A stretch of 5,561 bases of DNA from JBPOHE01 sp052035915. GTDB lineage: Bacteria; Pseudomonadota; Gammaproteobacteria; Chromatiales; Chromatiaceae. Both the position numbers and the translations under genes were made by a program. How positions within the stretch are numbered: position 1 is the stretch's first letter; each line of letters opens with the position of its first letter. The notes beneath the pieces are model-generated. The model ran no database searches. It was given only the letters and a program-made list of their open reading frames with translations, and was not told the DNA's origin. Of this stretch, positions 5,456 through 5,561 are shown one piece after another. The stretch lies in NCBI GenBank assembly GCA_052035915.1, contig JBPOHE010000083.1, forward strand, positions 1-5,561. The letters run 5' to 3'.

Positions 5456-5561
5456 GGGTAGTGTCCCAGGAAGTGGTGTAAGAAACTGAGTAGTTTGGTT
5501 CCCCTCGGGTGCCCCGCATGCGGGGCACCCGAGGGGCGCGATTGGGAGGTCATCGAAAACT
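5456..5561 (+). mobile_element. Partial insertion sequence end, right copy (element body continues past the window)
   Basis: This is the same terminus as 22-127 but inverted: 105 of 106 bases agree. It begins GGGTAGTGTCCCAGGAAGTG at 5456 and runs outward, so the two copies have the same end facing the four genes. No coding sequence of a transposase is visible in the 106 bp present. IS256-type identity is suspected from the GTGTCC...GTGTAA terminus only. The window ends inside the element, as often happens when a contig breaks at a multi-copy sequence. Confidence 0.65.
5501..5536. repeat. Perfect 36-nt palindrome inside right insertion-sequence end
   Basis: Two fully complementary 18-nt arms meet at GCATGC with no spacer. 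All pairs hold, unlike the left copy, where one pair is broken. Such a long, GC-only-interrupted palindrome near a transposon terminus is unusual and may be functional (terminator, protein site or extruded cruciform). Confidence 0.9.

Overview
The window is a GC-rich stretch, apart from an AT-rich patch near 205-250, from what looks like a pseudomonadotal genome, possibly a gammaproteobacterium. I judge this from codon use, the CHASE/HisKA kinase style and the promoter style; no taxonomic marker is present, so the assignment is weak. All four genes I can support lie on the + strand and occupy about 411-5153.

Layout. Positions 1-127 and 5456-5561 are two copies of the same sequence in opposite orientation. 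They form a 106-bp inverted repeat (22-127 against 5456-5561) with one mismatch. They look like the same end of one insertion sequence, each pointing inward, with the bodies of the elements running off both window edges. Positions 128-410 hold a short spacer, a good promoter (TTGACG, 17 bp, AATAAT) and a long leader with several dyads. Gene 1 (411-1601) is a 2-phosphoglycerate kinase-like P-loop enzyme with two ATP-cone-like modules. After an 84-bp gap come gene 2 (1686-3761), a membrane CHASE-domain histidine kinase, and gene 3 (3758-4177), a receiver-only response regulator. Genes 2 and 3 overlap by 4 bp and form a two-component pair. A 262-bp gap with small dyads precedes gene 4 (4440-5153), a histidine phosphatase/phosphoglycerate mutase-like protein. 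Positions 5154-5455 contain no gene but carry a run of four hairpins (5363-5442) just before the right-hand repeat.

How the genes may fit together. The kinase and receiver should form one phosphorelay: an extracytoplasmic ligand is sensed by CHASE, and an output passes through a protein partner, since the receiver has no effector domain. Genes 1 and 4 both belong to families that handle phosphoglycerates. 2-phosphoglycerate kinase makes 2,3-bisphosphoglycerate, and phosphoglycerate-mutase-type enzymes use or hydrolyse it. A small 2,3-bisphosphoglycerate-type or related phospho-ester module under two-component control, carried between two insertion-sequence ends, is the most interesting reading. 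It rests on family membership and proximity only.
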